Counted from the first letter of the stretch, positions 8,447 to 15,261 are shown. The stretch is DNA of 64,000 nt from Niveibacterium umoris (GCF_014197015.1 NZ_JACIET010000001.1:1488001-1552000), one strand, 5' to 3'. Numbers and translations are program-made. The notes: generated by a model not told the origin, from the letters alone.

Positions 8447-8922
8447 TTGCCGGCATAGCTCGTTGCGAGTGATTCGCCTGTAGGGGTTATCAAATCACCG
8501 AGTCTCCAGCACTGGGGAGGCGGCGCCGACTTCAGGTGCAGCACAACTTCACGGTCAGTGGTTGGAACGCCGGGCTCGATCAAGAACTGATAGTGCATGG
8601 CTACCCGTGTGACGGAATGGCTTCGTTCCTTGATCGAGTACCTTACGGGCGCGCTCACCTCGCCGTCCTGTGCGCCCAGCCACGGTTCGTAGTCAAGGTG
8701 GCACACGTACCCGTCGCCTTCGCAGCGATAGTGCGCCCGAAGGAGTTTGTAGAGTTCCGGCGTGACCATATTCTTGAGCCCCGGTGTTGGCGCGGCATAG
8801 AACAGCCGATGGGCGCGAAAGAAGCCGCGCGCAAACTCTGTGGCGCTACGCGGCCCGCACTGGGGGTGCGCATGTGCAAGCGATGCAGCGCAGAGAAGGC
8901 CAAACGCCAGAAGGCGACGCAA
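8440..8922 (-). CDS. Secreted hypothetical protein, probable gene cassette
   Basis: 160 residues with a clear signal peptide (MRRLLAFGLLCAASLAHA), so probably periplasmic. The mature part contains four Cys, an aromatic middle (YRCEGDGYVCHLDYEPWLG) and a beta-rich C-terminal half; I do not recognise a family. The start is a TTG at 8922, only about 11 bp from the core end of attC-like site B, and no good ribosome site precedes it. Short leaders of this kind are usual for the first codon after a cassette core site. The stop codon lies inside site A. Both boundaries therefore support the view that this is one mobile cassette. Function unknown. Confidence 0.65.
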   Translation of the reverse strand: MRRLLAFGLLCAASLAHAHPQCGPRSATEFARGFFRAHRLFYAAPTPGLKNMVTPELYKLLRAHYRCEGDGYVCHLDYEPWLGAQDGEVSAPVRYSIKERSHSVTRVAMHYQFLIEPGVPTTDREVVLHLKSAPPPQCWRLGDLITPTGESLATSYAGKP

Positions 8923-8930
8923 TGGGTGAG

Positions 8931-8987
8931 CGCTAACGTTCGTAAGGGGATGCCCGCGGGCCAGTCCCCTTGACGGAAGGGTCAGGC
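8931..8987 (-). repeat. Integron attC site B (57 bp)
   Basis: On the minus strand: GCCTGAC (R'' box, containing the TGA stop of the GNAT gene), inner arm TCAAGGGGAC, loop, inner arm CCCCTTA, and AACGTTAGC (R' box). AAGGGG/CCCCTT forms a perfect 6-bp stem. Layout, spacing and box sequences match the usual environmental attC pattern; the R' box differs from GTTRRRY at one position. Confidence 0.7.
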
Positions 8988-9491
8988 CGCCGGCCGCGGA
9001 ATGAGATAGACATTGCGGTGCTCACCGTCGGGAAATACTTGCCGGGCGACTTGGACTCCGCCCAGGCGGAGAATAAGGGCCTTTGCGGCTTCGTTGGCAT
9101 CGGCACAGTATGTGTGAACAGCCTCCCAACCGAACTTGACGTAGGCGTGTTTGACTACAGCAAGCGACGCTTCAACTGCGTAGCCCCGACCGCGCGCTTC
9201 GGGAAGCAGCCACCAGGTGAGTTCTCTTGGCCACCCACGCCCCTGCCAGAACCCGCAAACACCGAGGACTGCCGCGTCTTCGTGGCGACGAAGAGCCCAG
9301 ACACCGAACCCTTGCAGGTACCAAGCCCCGATGTCGTATGCCAAGCGAGACCATGCTGCAGCGGGCGACAGAGGACCACCGTAGGCCGCCGACGCTTCGG
9401 CGTCGGTGTAGAAGTGCTGATACGCCGAATCACAGGTGGAGTCTGGCGGAATGAGTTCAAGGCGCTCAGTTCTGAGAGTTGGAATCAGCAT
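8982..9491 (-). CDS. GNAT family N-acetyltransferase (RimJ/RimL-like), cassette gene
   Basis: 169 residues from an ATG at 9491. The sequence has the RimJ/RimL-type GNAT layout: LIPTLRTERLELIPPD at the N-terminus, a central VLGVCGFWQG strand, the acetyl-CoA loop LPEARGRGYAVEASLAVVKHAY (motif A, Q/RxxGxG/A type), and a late strand AKALILRLGGVQVARQVF. Such enzymes move an acetyl group from acetyl-CoA to an amine on a small molecule or a protein N-terminus; the substrate cannot be told. The start is 20 bp after the core end of site C, and the TGA lies in the R'' box of site B. The gene is thus framed exactly as an integron cassette should be. Confidence 0.85.
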   Translation of the reverse strand: MLIPTLRTERLELIPPDSTCDSAYQHFYTDAEASAAYGGPLSPAAAWSRLAYDIGAWYLQGFGVWALRRHEDAAVLGVCGFWQGRGWPRELTWWLLPEARGRGYAVEASLAVVKHAYVKFGWEAVHTYCADANEAAKALILRLGGVQVARQVFPDGEHRNVYLIPRPAA

Positions 9492-9505
9492 GGCACTCGA
9501 TTGTG

Positions 9506-9568
9506 CGGCTAAACGTCAAGCTTCAGCCGCAGCGGCATATGCGTCGGCTGCATGTGCTTGTTGGGCGC
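9506..9568 (-). repeat. Integron attC site C (about 63 bp)
   Basis: Minus strand: GCCCAAC (a perfect RYYYAAC R'' box), AAGC, inner arm GCAGCCGAC, a short loop, inner arm GCGGCTG, GCTT, then GACGTTTAGCC as R' box. CAGCCG/CGGCTG and AAGC/GCTT pair. The extra bases that break the symmetry of the stem are typical of single-stranded attC recognition. It lies between the methyltransferase stop and the GNAT start. Confidence 0.7.
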
Positions 9569-9593
9569 CGCGGTTTCTCGTAGCCACCCGTTT

Positions 9594-10466
9594 CTATGTG
9601 TCAGCAGATTCGAACAGAACAAAGCCTGCATACCGTTTCATCTCTCGGCGACGCTCTGCCGAGGCGGCAAATGCCAGGATGCGCATCACGAGTCGTGTGA
9701 TGAGAGGAAACGGCGCGGGACGTCGCAGTCGTTCCCCTTCGATTGCAAAATACCGGGTCTCCTTCGGCTTCCAGCCGATCCTCAAAAAGAAACCGAGATA
9801 ATCCTTCGGCTCGAACAGGAACGGCGCGTTTTCCATCGACTTGCTCATGCCACTTCGCCGTCGGTATTCATACGACGCTGGGGAAAAATAGTCCACGACC
9901 CAATACCAGATTGACTCACGCGCCCCAAGGTCCTCCCCGAGGGAAGCAACCGCTTCTTCGGACAGATAGGGAGTAACTGCCTCTGTCAATACGAGGACTT
10001 TTCCCGATCGGGTTGCCACTTCATCGAGTAATGTCTGTCTGGCATCAACGTCGGCAAGGTCCAGTCTCACCCGCTCCAGTCGGCACCGCGGCGTCTCGCC
10101 GGCAAGACGGGATTCCTTCAGTTCGATGACGTGTGGGTAATCCACTTCGATCCAACGGAGCGAATCTGGGAGCTCCATTCGGTATGGCCTGGTGTCCAGC
10201 CCGGCGCCAAGGTTCAGAACGGTGTCAACACCCTCTGCGATCGCACCTTGAATGAAATCATCGATGATGCGAGTACGAATTACAACTGACCAGCCGCCGA
10301 CGAAAGCCTGCTTCGGAAGGTTGTCGATGATCATCTTTCCATGGTCACCGGCAAGTTTCGCTGCCAGCGGATCATGAAATATCGCGTTTGGGTGATTCGT
10401 CTCCCTGGCACGGTAAGCGGCTGCCATGAAAGCCGTGTCGGAGACTTGATTGATCTGTGCTTTCAT
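9594..10466 (-). CDS. SAM-dependent methyltransferase, leucine carboxyl methyltransferase-like (TIGR00027 type)
   Basis: 290 residues. The family signature is clear: DTAFMAAAYRARETNHPNAIFHDPLA near the N-terminus, then VLNLGAGLDTRPYRM (SAM-binding glycine motif, about residue 87), WIEVDYPHVIELK (acidic end of strand 2), and VLVLTEAVTPYLSEEAV. The Ppm1/TIGR00027 group methylates small molecules or carboxyl groups and is often found in secondary metabolism; the substrate is unknown. The stop is about 28 bp before attC-like site C, and the start lies about 70 bp after the core of site D, so it fits as a cassette. The leader is longer than in neighbouring cassettes and may hold its own promoter. 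Confidence 0.85.
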   Translation of the reverse strand: MKAQINQVSDTAFMAAAYRARETNHPNAIFHDPLAAKLAGDHGKMIIDNLPKQAFVGGWSVVIRTRIIDDFIQGAIAEGVDTVLNLGAGLDTRPYRMELPDSLRWIEVDYPHVIELKESRLAGETPRCRLERVRLDLADVDARQTLLDEVATRSGKVLVLTEAVTPYLSEEAVASLGEDLGARESIWYWVVDYFSPASYEYRRRSGMSKSMENAPFLFEPKDYLGFFLRIGWKPKETRYFAIEGERLRRPAPFPLITRLVMRILAFAASAERRREMKRYAGFVLFESADT

Positions 10467-10536
10467 TTCTTATCCGCTCAATTCCAAAGAGTTTGATTTG
10501 TCCCGGCCCGTGAAAGCCACAGAGACACGTCTCCTG

Positions 10537-10626
10537 GTGCCAAACATTGAAGGTAAAGGGCGTCCCGCAAGCGAGACATCCAGCGGAGGCCGAAGGCCCT
10601 CGCCGCCTTGACCGAAATGCTAGCCC
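10537..10626 (-). repeat. Candidate integron attC site D (about 90 bp)
   Basis: Minus strand: GGGCTAGC overlapping the TAG stop of the PNPOx-like gene, inner arm GTCAAGGCGG, a strong GGCC-TTC-GGCC hairpin, inner arm CGCCCTTTACC, and TGTTTGGC at the end. AAGGCG/CGCCCTT pair. The R' box GTTTGGC is a near match to GTTRRRY. Confidence 0.5.
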
Positions 10627-11171
10627 CCATGTTTAACGATATGGGTGGGTGCTCCATCAATGCTGAATTGGTTCTTTTGCGCCCAATATTCCTTGATGCC
10701 GTCATCACCTTTTTTGGCAGCCCAGTCCCTTAACAGCTCTCGATCACCCTCGTAACTGAAGTAGGGCACTGCCATGCCGCAGGAAGACTGCACCAACTCG
10801 ACCTCCAGATCGAAAATTTGGCGAGCTCCGGGAAGCGAAGGCAATAGGGCTTGCAACTGCTGCCACTCGGGGCTGGTTTTGTGAATGACTTTTGCAGTGC
10901 CGTAGAGACGAAGGATGATAGGCGCCCCGTCAAACGCACAAAACATGATTGTCATGCGCGGGCTGGACTGAACATGTGCAGCCGTTTCATTGCCGCTGCC
11001 TGTGACGTTAAGCCACACGACACGTTTGCTGTTGATGACGCGTAAAGAGTCCATGCCTTTGGGGGAGATGTTGACTCGGCTATCTGCGGTCGCCGTGCCA
11101 ACGAAGAACAGCTTTTGCTGAGCGATGAACTCAATATGTCGTTCAGATAATTCAGGATACTTCTGGCCCAT
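10620..11171 (-). CDS. Pyridoxamine 5'-phosphate oxidase-like flavin protein, cassette gene
   Basis: 183 residues from an ATG at 11171. Features of the PNPOx-like split-barrel family: an N-terminal helix followed by FFVGTATADSRVNISPKG, then VVWLNVTGSGNETAAHVQSSPR and MTIMFCAFDGAPIILRLYGTA. These resemble F420- or FMN-binding stress proteins more than true PdxH, because the C-terminal PLP-binding segment of PdxH is absent. A role in redox or detoxification is inferred. The start is about 25 bp after the core of site E and the stop lies in site D. No strong ribosome site is visible; CTGGAG is 10 bp upstream of the ATG. Confidence 0.8.
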   Translation of the reverse strand: MGQKYPELSERHIEFIAQQKLFFVGTATADSRVNISPKGMDSLRVINSKRVVWLNVTGSGNETAAHVQSSPRMTIMFCAFDGAPIILRLYGTAKVIHKTSPEWQQLQALLPSLPGARQIFDLEVELVQSSCGMAVPYFSYEGDRELLRDWAAKKGDDGIKEYWAQKNQFSIDGAPTHIVKHGG

Positions 11172-11191
11172 GCTAGTGCTCCAGTGAAATT

Positions 11192-11263
11192 GGGCTAACT
11201 AGAAAGTCACCAGCACTGCGCGGCTTTGTCGTGCAGTGCCCGTGTGGATTGCCAAGCTAGCCC
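11192..11263 (-). repeat. Candidate integron attC site E (72 bp)
   Basis: Outer boxes GGGCTAGC and GTTAGCCC form an inverted repeat with one mismatch. Inside, GCACTGC and GCAGTGC form a perfect 7-bp stem, extended by CCAC/TGGTG with unpaired bases. It lies just before the start of the PNPOx-like gene. Confidence 0.55.
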
Positions 11264-11435
11264 TCGGCTCAATGCTGACGTTTAAAGCGCTCAAGTTCAG
11301 CAATTTCCGTTTTGTCATGAATGACGCCAGTGTCATTGTGGATGAAATTGCTAAAGGTGATGCTAGTTTCCAGGACCAGGAAGAAGTTCATTTTCTGATT
11401 AGCGGTAGTTGCTATGTTGAATCGCCCCTGCATCC

Positions 11436-11765
11436 CTAAACCGTTTTCTGCCTGTTGAAATGCTGCTGTTCGAACTCGACCGGAAACATTTTCTCGGCGT
11501 GACTATGTCGACGTTTCGGGTTGATTTGAAGCCGTATTGGGCATAGAGGCCATGTGCATCTCGTGTCGCGAAAGCGAAACGGCGCAACCCTTGCAGTTGA
11601 GGATGTCCGACAATGTGTCGTAACAGAACGTTCGACAATTCCTTCCCTCTGTATGGCCCGAGGATATAGACATCTGCCAATTATCCAGAGGTGGCTCCAT
11701 CTGTGACGACTCTTGCAAAACCAGATTGATTTCCATTGCAGATGACGCTCTTGGTCTTCTGACAA
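11436..11765 (-). pseudogene. Broken GNAT acetyltransferase gene
   Basis: On the minus strand, GFARVVTDGATSG is followed by a TAA at 11681-11683 and then, in the same frame, LADVYILGPYRGKELSNVLL, HPQLQGLRRFAFATRDAHGL and YAQYGF. This is the second half of a GNAT domain of the type where a Tyr precedes LADV; TAC to TAA explains the stop. Beyond YGF the frame departs from the family, while another frame resumes something like PERF-ME-I (AEKMFPVE), which indicates a frameshift. Upstream, codons belonging to the N-terminal half are scattered over frames with further stops. The gene therefore cannot make a full enzyme. It lies between attC-like sites E and F, so it looks like a decayed cassette. 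Confidence 0.65.
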
Positions 11766-11830
11766 TTCACAAGTCTGTGGAAGATTCATGACTGCCCCAA
11801 ATAGGCAACGAGTGGATTTGCGCAAACCAA

Positions 11831-11900
11831 GTTCCAACACTGCAAGTAACCGACTCCGAAGCGCAGCGCTGGGCTGTCAGATTGATTGCACCGTCAGGCC
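11831..11900 (-). repeat. Candidate integron attC site F (about 70 bp)
   Basis: Minus strand: GCCTGAC (the same R'' box as site B) 10 bp after the PDZ gene stop, a self-complementary centre CAGCGCTG, then CGGTTACTTGCAGTGTTGG, which resembles the end of site A (CCGTTACGTGCAACGTTAG). The R' box is degenerate. Confidence 0.45.
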
Positions 11901-11906
11901 GCCGCA

Positions 11907-12290
11907 CTAGGGGGCCTTTAGCAAAGTGACGTCATACCCGGAACCGTCTTTGCGCTTGAACGCCAAGTGCTTTGGCTCACCGGGGCTGAAGTGCATAAGG
12001 GGCTTGAGCTTCACGCCGTCGCCACCGGGAACGCGCATGCCTTCGACGCGCACGAGTTCATCGCCAATCGCAATCCCGGCCGCTTCTGCTTGGCTTCCTG
12101 GCTCGACCTTGGCAACTTCGACCTTTTCGACTTTGGTGCTGAAAATGCCCTCCGTCGATACCCGAACTGCAAACCCAATCGGTTTGCCGCCACCCTCTGC
12201 AGCCTGCGCGTATATGGGCAATAAGATTAGGCCGCCAGCAAGCAAGATGCCGACGACGTTTCTGACGAAGCAAAGGATGCGATTTTCCAT
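11907..12290 (-). CDS. Secreted single-PDZ-domain protein
   Basis: 127 residues from the ATG at 12290, chosen because a signal peptide follows at once (NRILCFVRNVVGILLAGG, cleavage near AQAAE). The mature part is one PDZ domain: IGFAVRVS, then VAKVEPGSQAEAAGIAIGDELVRVEGMRV, which is the usual carboxylate loop and the GL/GI-x-GD turn. PDZ domains of periplasmic proteases and secretion proteins bind C-terminal peptides; here there is no attached protease, so it may be an adaptor or folding-control protein (inference). The stop lies next to attC-like site F, so this is probably another cassette. The upstream boundary is unclear. Confidence 0.7.
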   Translation of the reverse strand: MENRILCFVRNVVGILLAGGLILLPIYAQAAEGGGKPIGFAVRVSTEGIFSTKVEKVEVAKVEPGSQAEAAGIAIGDELVRVEGMRVPGGDGVKLKPLMHFSPGEPKHLAFKRKDGSGYDVTLLKAP

Positions 12291-12418
12291 CTGCGTAATG
12301 AATAGGTAACTCAGCCGAAGAAGTGACCGACATGTCGAATGGAAAAGGGGGCAACCAAGCCAGACCCTACCCAGCAATTCAAACTTGGCCCCGTGTCGAA
12401 GGCACCAGAGAGACAAGT

Positions 12419-13174
12419 TCAGTCATCGAAAGGTGACGCAGCGACCAGATCAAGAAAGCCAAGTCGACGAACGAAGAGCCCAGCCCGAGAATTGGGCGCC
12501 GCTCTTGCCTCGTGGCTCATGCAGCGGCAGATGTGCCCTTTGAACCCGAGCCGCGGGTATTTCTCCAAGACCGCATCTCGGAGCGTTGGCGGCACCTCAT
12601 TGAAGCGCAGACCGACAACGTCTAGGCCAGCACCCGCCTGTAACAGGTGCGCCTCTACGCCCTGCTCGATGCTCACATCAAGATTCATGTGAAGGATGAT
12701 TGCTTCTTCAACGCGGCTGATTTCGTCCGCACTCGCGCATGCTTGCTTGAGAATGGATCGAGCAAGCCTTGCGCTGCGCAGCGTAAAGCACTCGGTAACA
12801 GGATGCGCGTCGTGCGATGTCAGGCCGAGATCGTGCAATTGGCAAGCAGCAAACAGCAGCCCGCGGTCGTACTGGAGGTCAGCGTTGAGGGCGAGCAGCG
12901 CGCCCCAGGCATAGGTGCGCCATCCGTGGTTGGTCAACCACTGAGGCTGAAGCCTCGCAGCCGCGCCTGACGATATCTGGGCCAGCGCGTCCCATGGCGG
13001 TGCGATGCTGTCGAGCGCTTGCGCGTCAAGCTGGTCGAGCACGCATCGTTGCTTCCTGTGGCGCGATGCGCGCAGGGTTAGCTGCTTGCGAACACCGCCC
13101 AAGGTAATCGCCCATTTTTCGCCAAGCGTTAGCGAGCCACCACGTTCGATCCATGCTTTCGATCCGATTGCCAT
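12419..13174 (-). CDS. HD-domain hydrolase, cyanamide hydratase-like
   Basis: 251 residues from the ATG at 13174; a TTG 15 bp further upstream is an alternative. The central part has the HD phosphohydrolase signature: GWRTYAWGALLA, LFAACQLHDLGLT (HD pair near 113), FTLRSARLARSILKQ, and later EEAIILHMNLDV with a third metal-binding His. The order HDLG...F...A...ILHM is that of the cyanamide hydratase-like subgroup, whose members hydrolyse nitriles, cyanamide or unknown phosphorylated substrates. The substrate here is not predictable. The gene is next to the PDZ cassette and on the same strand. The 130 bp between them lacks a clean attC but contains the palindrome CGACATGTCG. Confidence 0.75.
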   Translation of the reverse strand: MAIGSKAWIERGGSLTLGEKWAITLGGVRKQLTLRASRHRKQRCVLDQLDAQALDSIAPPWDALAQISSGAAARLQPQWLTNHGWRTYAWGALLALNADLQYDRGLLFAACQLHDLGLTSHDAHPVTECFTLRSARLARSILKQACASADEISRVEEAIILHMNLDVSIEQGVEAHLLQAGAGLDVVGLRFNEVPPTLRDAVLEKYPRLGFKGHICRCMSHEARAAPNSRAGLFVRRLGFLDLVAASPFDD

Positions 13175-13260
13175 GAATTTCCCAATCAAAGCGGGCGTCG
13201 CAAGACGACAACCCTTGGTTCAAGCGTTATGCGCCATCCGTACAGGTCCGATGGCATCGC

Positions 13261-13524
13261 TCACAGACTCCCGGCCCAAGCCGTCGCCTGTTGTGAAATA
13301 CCCATGCCACGTAATCCGGTGGACATGACGGACTCGCACAACGCGCCAGACCTCATCGCGTGCAGGGCGGATTCGCTTTGTGTTTCGCGAATCAAGGCTC
13401 GATCCATCTTCCCGTGGGGTGAATCGACAATCTGGCGCTGCCGGTGAGCACAGTTTTGCGGCGACGTGTCGCTCACCACGGAAGATCTCTGGATGACGGC
13501 CTTGATGACGACTCTGCGTGCCAT
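13261..13524 (-). CDS. Small hypothetical ORF
   Basis: 87 codons from an ATG at 13524 preceded by GGGGTGA at good spacing; it starts just after the stop of the membrane protein gene. The product is rich in Ser, Arg and His and has no recognised motif. Support comes only from the ribosome site and the tight spacing with the upstream gene; codon use is mixed. It may be spurious. Confidence 0.3.
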   Translation of the reverse strand: MARRVVIKAVIQRSSVVSDTSPQNCAHRQRQIVDSPHGKMDRALIRETQSESALHAMRSGALCESVMSTGLRGMGISQQATAWAGSL

Positions 13525-13528
13525 AGGC

Positions 13529-13942
13529 TCACCCCTGCCCTCGCGATCGCGCTTGCCGGGCGCGAGCCAGCATGACCCAGGTCACGATCAACGCTGCGGT
13601 CACGTCGAAGGTCATGCAGAACCCTGGCCAGACTCGTGGCACACCGTTGTTATGCACGAGATGGTGGTGGAAGGCGTCCATCACGCCGTGCCCGCCCAGC
13701 GCGACCACGGCGAACCACGGACTACGTTTGAAGCCAGCCACTGCCGCGACAATGAAGAGAGACGCGATGAGTACTTCGGACAACATGACTTCGTTGCGGC
13801 CATCGACGACGGCAAACGCCAGGTAGTACGACGCGACGGCGATCGTGACGGCGGGGTAGAACACGCGCTCCCGGTCCATGCACAAGCCTGCTGCGGCAGC
13901 GCAGAGAAACAGCGCAAGGGTGATTCCGACCATGTATTCCAT
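13529..13942 (-). CDS. Four-TM hypothetical membrane protein
   Basis: 137 residues from the ATG at 13942, with ribosome site GGTGAG nine bases before it. Four hydrophobic segments are visible: MEYMVGITLALFLCAAAAG, YPAVTIAVASYYLAFAVV, VLIASLFIVAAVAGF, and DVTAALIVTWVML after a His-rich loop (GHGVMDAFHHHLVHNNGVP). The cluster of seven His between TM3 and TM4 could bind metal (inference). The family resembles small DoxX/DUF-type inner-membrane proteins but I cannot assign it. It sits 17 bp after a 67-codon ORF that has a very strong ribosome site, suggesting a small operon. Confidence 0.65.
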   Translation of the reverse strand: MEYMVGITLALFLCAAAAGLCMDRERVFYPAVTIAVASYYLAFAVVDGRNEVMLSEVLIASLFIVAAVAGFKRSPWFAVVALGGHGVMDAFHHHLVHNNGVPRVWPGFCMTFDVTAALIVTWVMLARARQARSRGQG

Positions 13943-13959
13943 GAGTTTCTCACCGTGCC

Positions 13960-14163
13960 TTACACGACGACGTGCCGGTGGCTCGTGGGTGTCGGCATCG
14001 ACTTGAATGCGCTGAAACGCAAGTTCGAGCTGTTGCTGCGCGGCACCCGCAGCCACCAGATCAGAACCGACACCACGATCTGCGCCATTTGGCTAACGAC
14101 GGACCTCGCGTCGCCGCGGCCACTGTCGGCCCGCTCCGCTATCCGTTTGCATGTTTCGTCCAT
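13960..14163 (-). CDS. Small hypothetical protein (67 aa)
   Basis: The ATG at 14163 is preceded by AGGAGGGG at ideal distance, one of the best ribosome sites in this region, and third codon positions are almost all G or C, as expected for a real gene here. The product starts MDETCKRIAERADSGRGD, has one short hydrophobic stretch (MAQIVVSVLIWWL) and a basic, Ser-rich tail. It may be a small membrane-associated protein. No family recognised. It is followed after 17 bp by the four-TM protein. Confidence 0.5.
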   Translation of the reverse strand: MDETCKRIAERADSGRGDARSVVSQMAQIVVSVLIWWLRVPRSNSSNLRFSAFKSMPTPTSHRHVVV

Positions 14164-14362
14164 GTTGCCCCTCCTGGTTGGCACGAACGCGAGGTGCATT
14201 CGATGAGGCGAACTATCAGTGACACCGGCTGGGCGGTGAGAGTGGAATGCGCCCAGCCGTCGAAATCAGTCCGGCAAGGGTCCGACGAGGCGCCTGAGCG
14301 GTGAAAGGATGGTGACGAACGGTGAGACGCGGGCGCCCGGCAACCCGGCTCAAGGCGATGAC

Positions 14363-14509
14363 ATGACCACTCAGTCGATCGCAGAGACAGCTCCCGCACC
14401 TGAGACGACTCTTCGTCTCATGAGGCTGGCTGCGCGCTGCCGCAGCACCGAAAGTTCAGCCATCGATGACATCCCGTCGTCGATGCAACCCAGAGGAACA
14501 CCACCATGA
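14363..14509 (+). CDS. Small ORF upstream of and overlapping the metallothionein-like gene
   Basis: 48 codons (an ATG at 14309 would give 66). Its TGA (14507-14509) overlaps the ATG of the Cys-rich gene in the form ATGA, the layout of translational coupling. Residues MTTQSIAETAPAPETTLRL do not match a family I know. An imperfect hairpin TGAGACGA...TTCGTCTCA lies inside it at 14401-14420. It may be a short leader peptide controlling the downstream gene; the evidence is only positional. Confidence 0.3.
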   Translation: MTTQSIAETAPAPETTLRLMRLAARCRSTESSAIDDIPSSMQPRGTPP

Positions 14510-14664
14510 ACGCCAATCAGCAACTTCCCTGCAACTGCACCCCGTGTCCGGGCGCCGCATGCACCTGCGGCTGCCAGCAAGCCGCCGCACAAACCGGCTG
14601 CGCCTGTGGCCCGCAATGCCAATGCGGCGCGCTGTGCCAATGCGGCACCAGCGCGCAATCCTGA
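14506..14664 (+). CDS. Metallothionein-like Cys-rich protein (52 aa, 12 Cys)
   Basis: The frame from ATG 14506 to TGA 14664 encodes 52 residues, of which 12 are Cys (positions 9, 11, 14, 19, 21, 23, 32, 34, 38, 40, 44, 46), mostly as C-x-C and C-x2-C pairs, with Gly, Gln and Ala between them and no Tyr, Trp, Phe or His. This composition and spacing are those of a soft-metal thiolate protein able to bind Cu(I), Zn or Cd. Classic bacterial SmtA-type metallothioneins also use His and have fewer Cys, so this is at most a distant relative. There is no signal peptide, so it is likely cytosolic. AGAGGA precedes the ATG. Downstream come a strong hairpin and a DUF2938-type membrane protein. Confidence 0.75.
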   Translation: MNANQQLPCNCTPCPGAACTCGCQQAAAQTGCACGPQCQCGALCQCGTSAQS

Positions 14665-14683
14665 GCCGGATTCCAGCCGGCAT

Positions 14684-14719
14684 GTCGCCGACGGTCGCCA
14701 CACAGCCTCCGTCGGCGAC
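14684..14719 (+). terminator. Strong hairpin after the metallothionein-like gene
   Basis: GTCGCCGACGG and CCGTCGGCGAC form a perfect 11-bp stem with a 14-base loop, 19 bp after the stop. There is no T-run, so it may act as an mRNA-stabilising or attenuating hairpin before the DUF2938-type gene rather than as a full terminator. Confidence 0.5.
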
Positions 14720-14769
14720 CTGAAATCGCGGGTCCATCCCGCCTAGCGTCCACATAAAGGAACCTGTCT

Positions 14770-15261
14770 GTGAACGACTTCGTCCTGGCCTATATCGGCG
14801 GCATCGTAGGCGCCGCCCTGATGGACATTACCGAGACGCTCGCCGCCCGGGCGGGCCTGACAAGTGGCGTCAGCGTCGCCTTGGTCGGCCGCTGGGCGCT
14901 GGGCCTGCTGCGTGGGCAATGGACTCATGCCGATATCTCCCGCGCCCCGGCAGCGTCTGGCGAGGTGCCGGCAGGCTGGGCGTTTCACTTTCTTGTCGGC
15001 GGCGGCGGAGTAGCGCTGCTGTATGCGGCGATCGTCCGTACCATGGGGTTGAACGGGCCGATCCACCACCTTCTGGGTGGTGTGTGCTTCGGTGTGGCCA
15101 CCTCGTTGCTGCCCTGGCTACTGCTACTGCCAGCCTTCGGTTGGGGCTGGTTCGGGCGGCGCGGGCCGCAAGGAACCAACGCCTTGTTGGCCAGCACGGT
15201 CTCGCACCTTCCCTATGGGCTCGGTGTCGGCGTTGTGATGGCGCTGGGCTCCAGTATCTAG
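14770..15261 (+). CDS. DUF2938-type inner-membrane protein
   Basis: 163 residues from a GTG at 14770 with AAAGGA upstream. It begins MNDFVLAYIGGIVGAALMDI, then has a soluble loop containing RWALGLLRGQWTHADI, and further hydrophobic segments (AFHFLVGGGGVALLYAAIV, LLPWLLLLPAFGWGWFG, LPYGLGVGVVMALG), giving four membrane helices. The pattern, including HHLLGGVCFG and the GWGWFG turn, matches the DUF2938 family, whose function is not known. It is placed between a metallothionein-like gene and a LytS/LytTR pair, all on the plus strand; a shared role in a stress or metal response is possible but not shown. Confidence 0.7.
   Translation: MNDFVLAYIGGIVGAALMDITETLAARAGLTSGVSVALVGRWALGLLRGQWTHADISRAPAASGEVPAGWAFHFLVGGGGVALLYAAIVRTMGLNGPIHHLLGGVCFGVATSLLPWLLLLPAFGWGWFGRRGPQGTNALLASTVSHLPYGLGVGVVMALGSSI

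Noticed and set aside
11236-11439. Plus-strand 67-codon ORF
   Set aside because: It overlaps attC-like site E, has no ribosome site or family motif, and runs against the direction of all neighbours.
12300-12418. attC site between the PDZ and HD genes
   Set aside because: The boxes (ACTGAAC, GAGTTACC) are poor, and the only clear symmetry is the palindrome CGACATGTCG.
13191-13235. Possible further attC site upstream of the HD hydrolase gene (GCATAAC/GTTATGC box at 13226)
   Set aside because: Only one good box; the possible partner (GGGTTG) is about 25 bp away and no inner stem pairs well. It may be a worn array end but cannot be supported.
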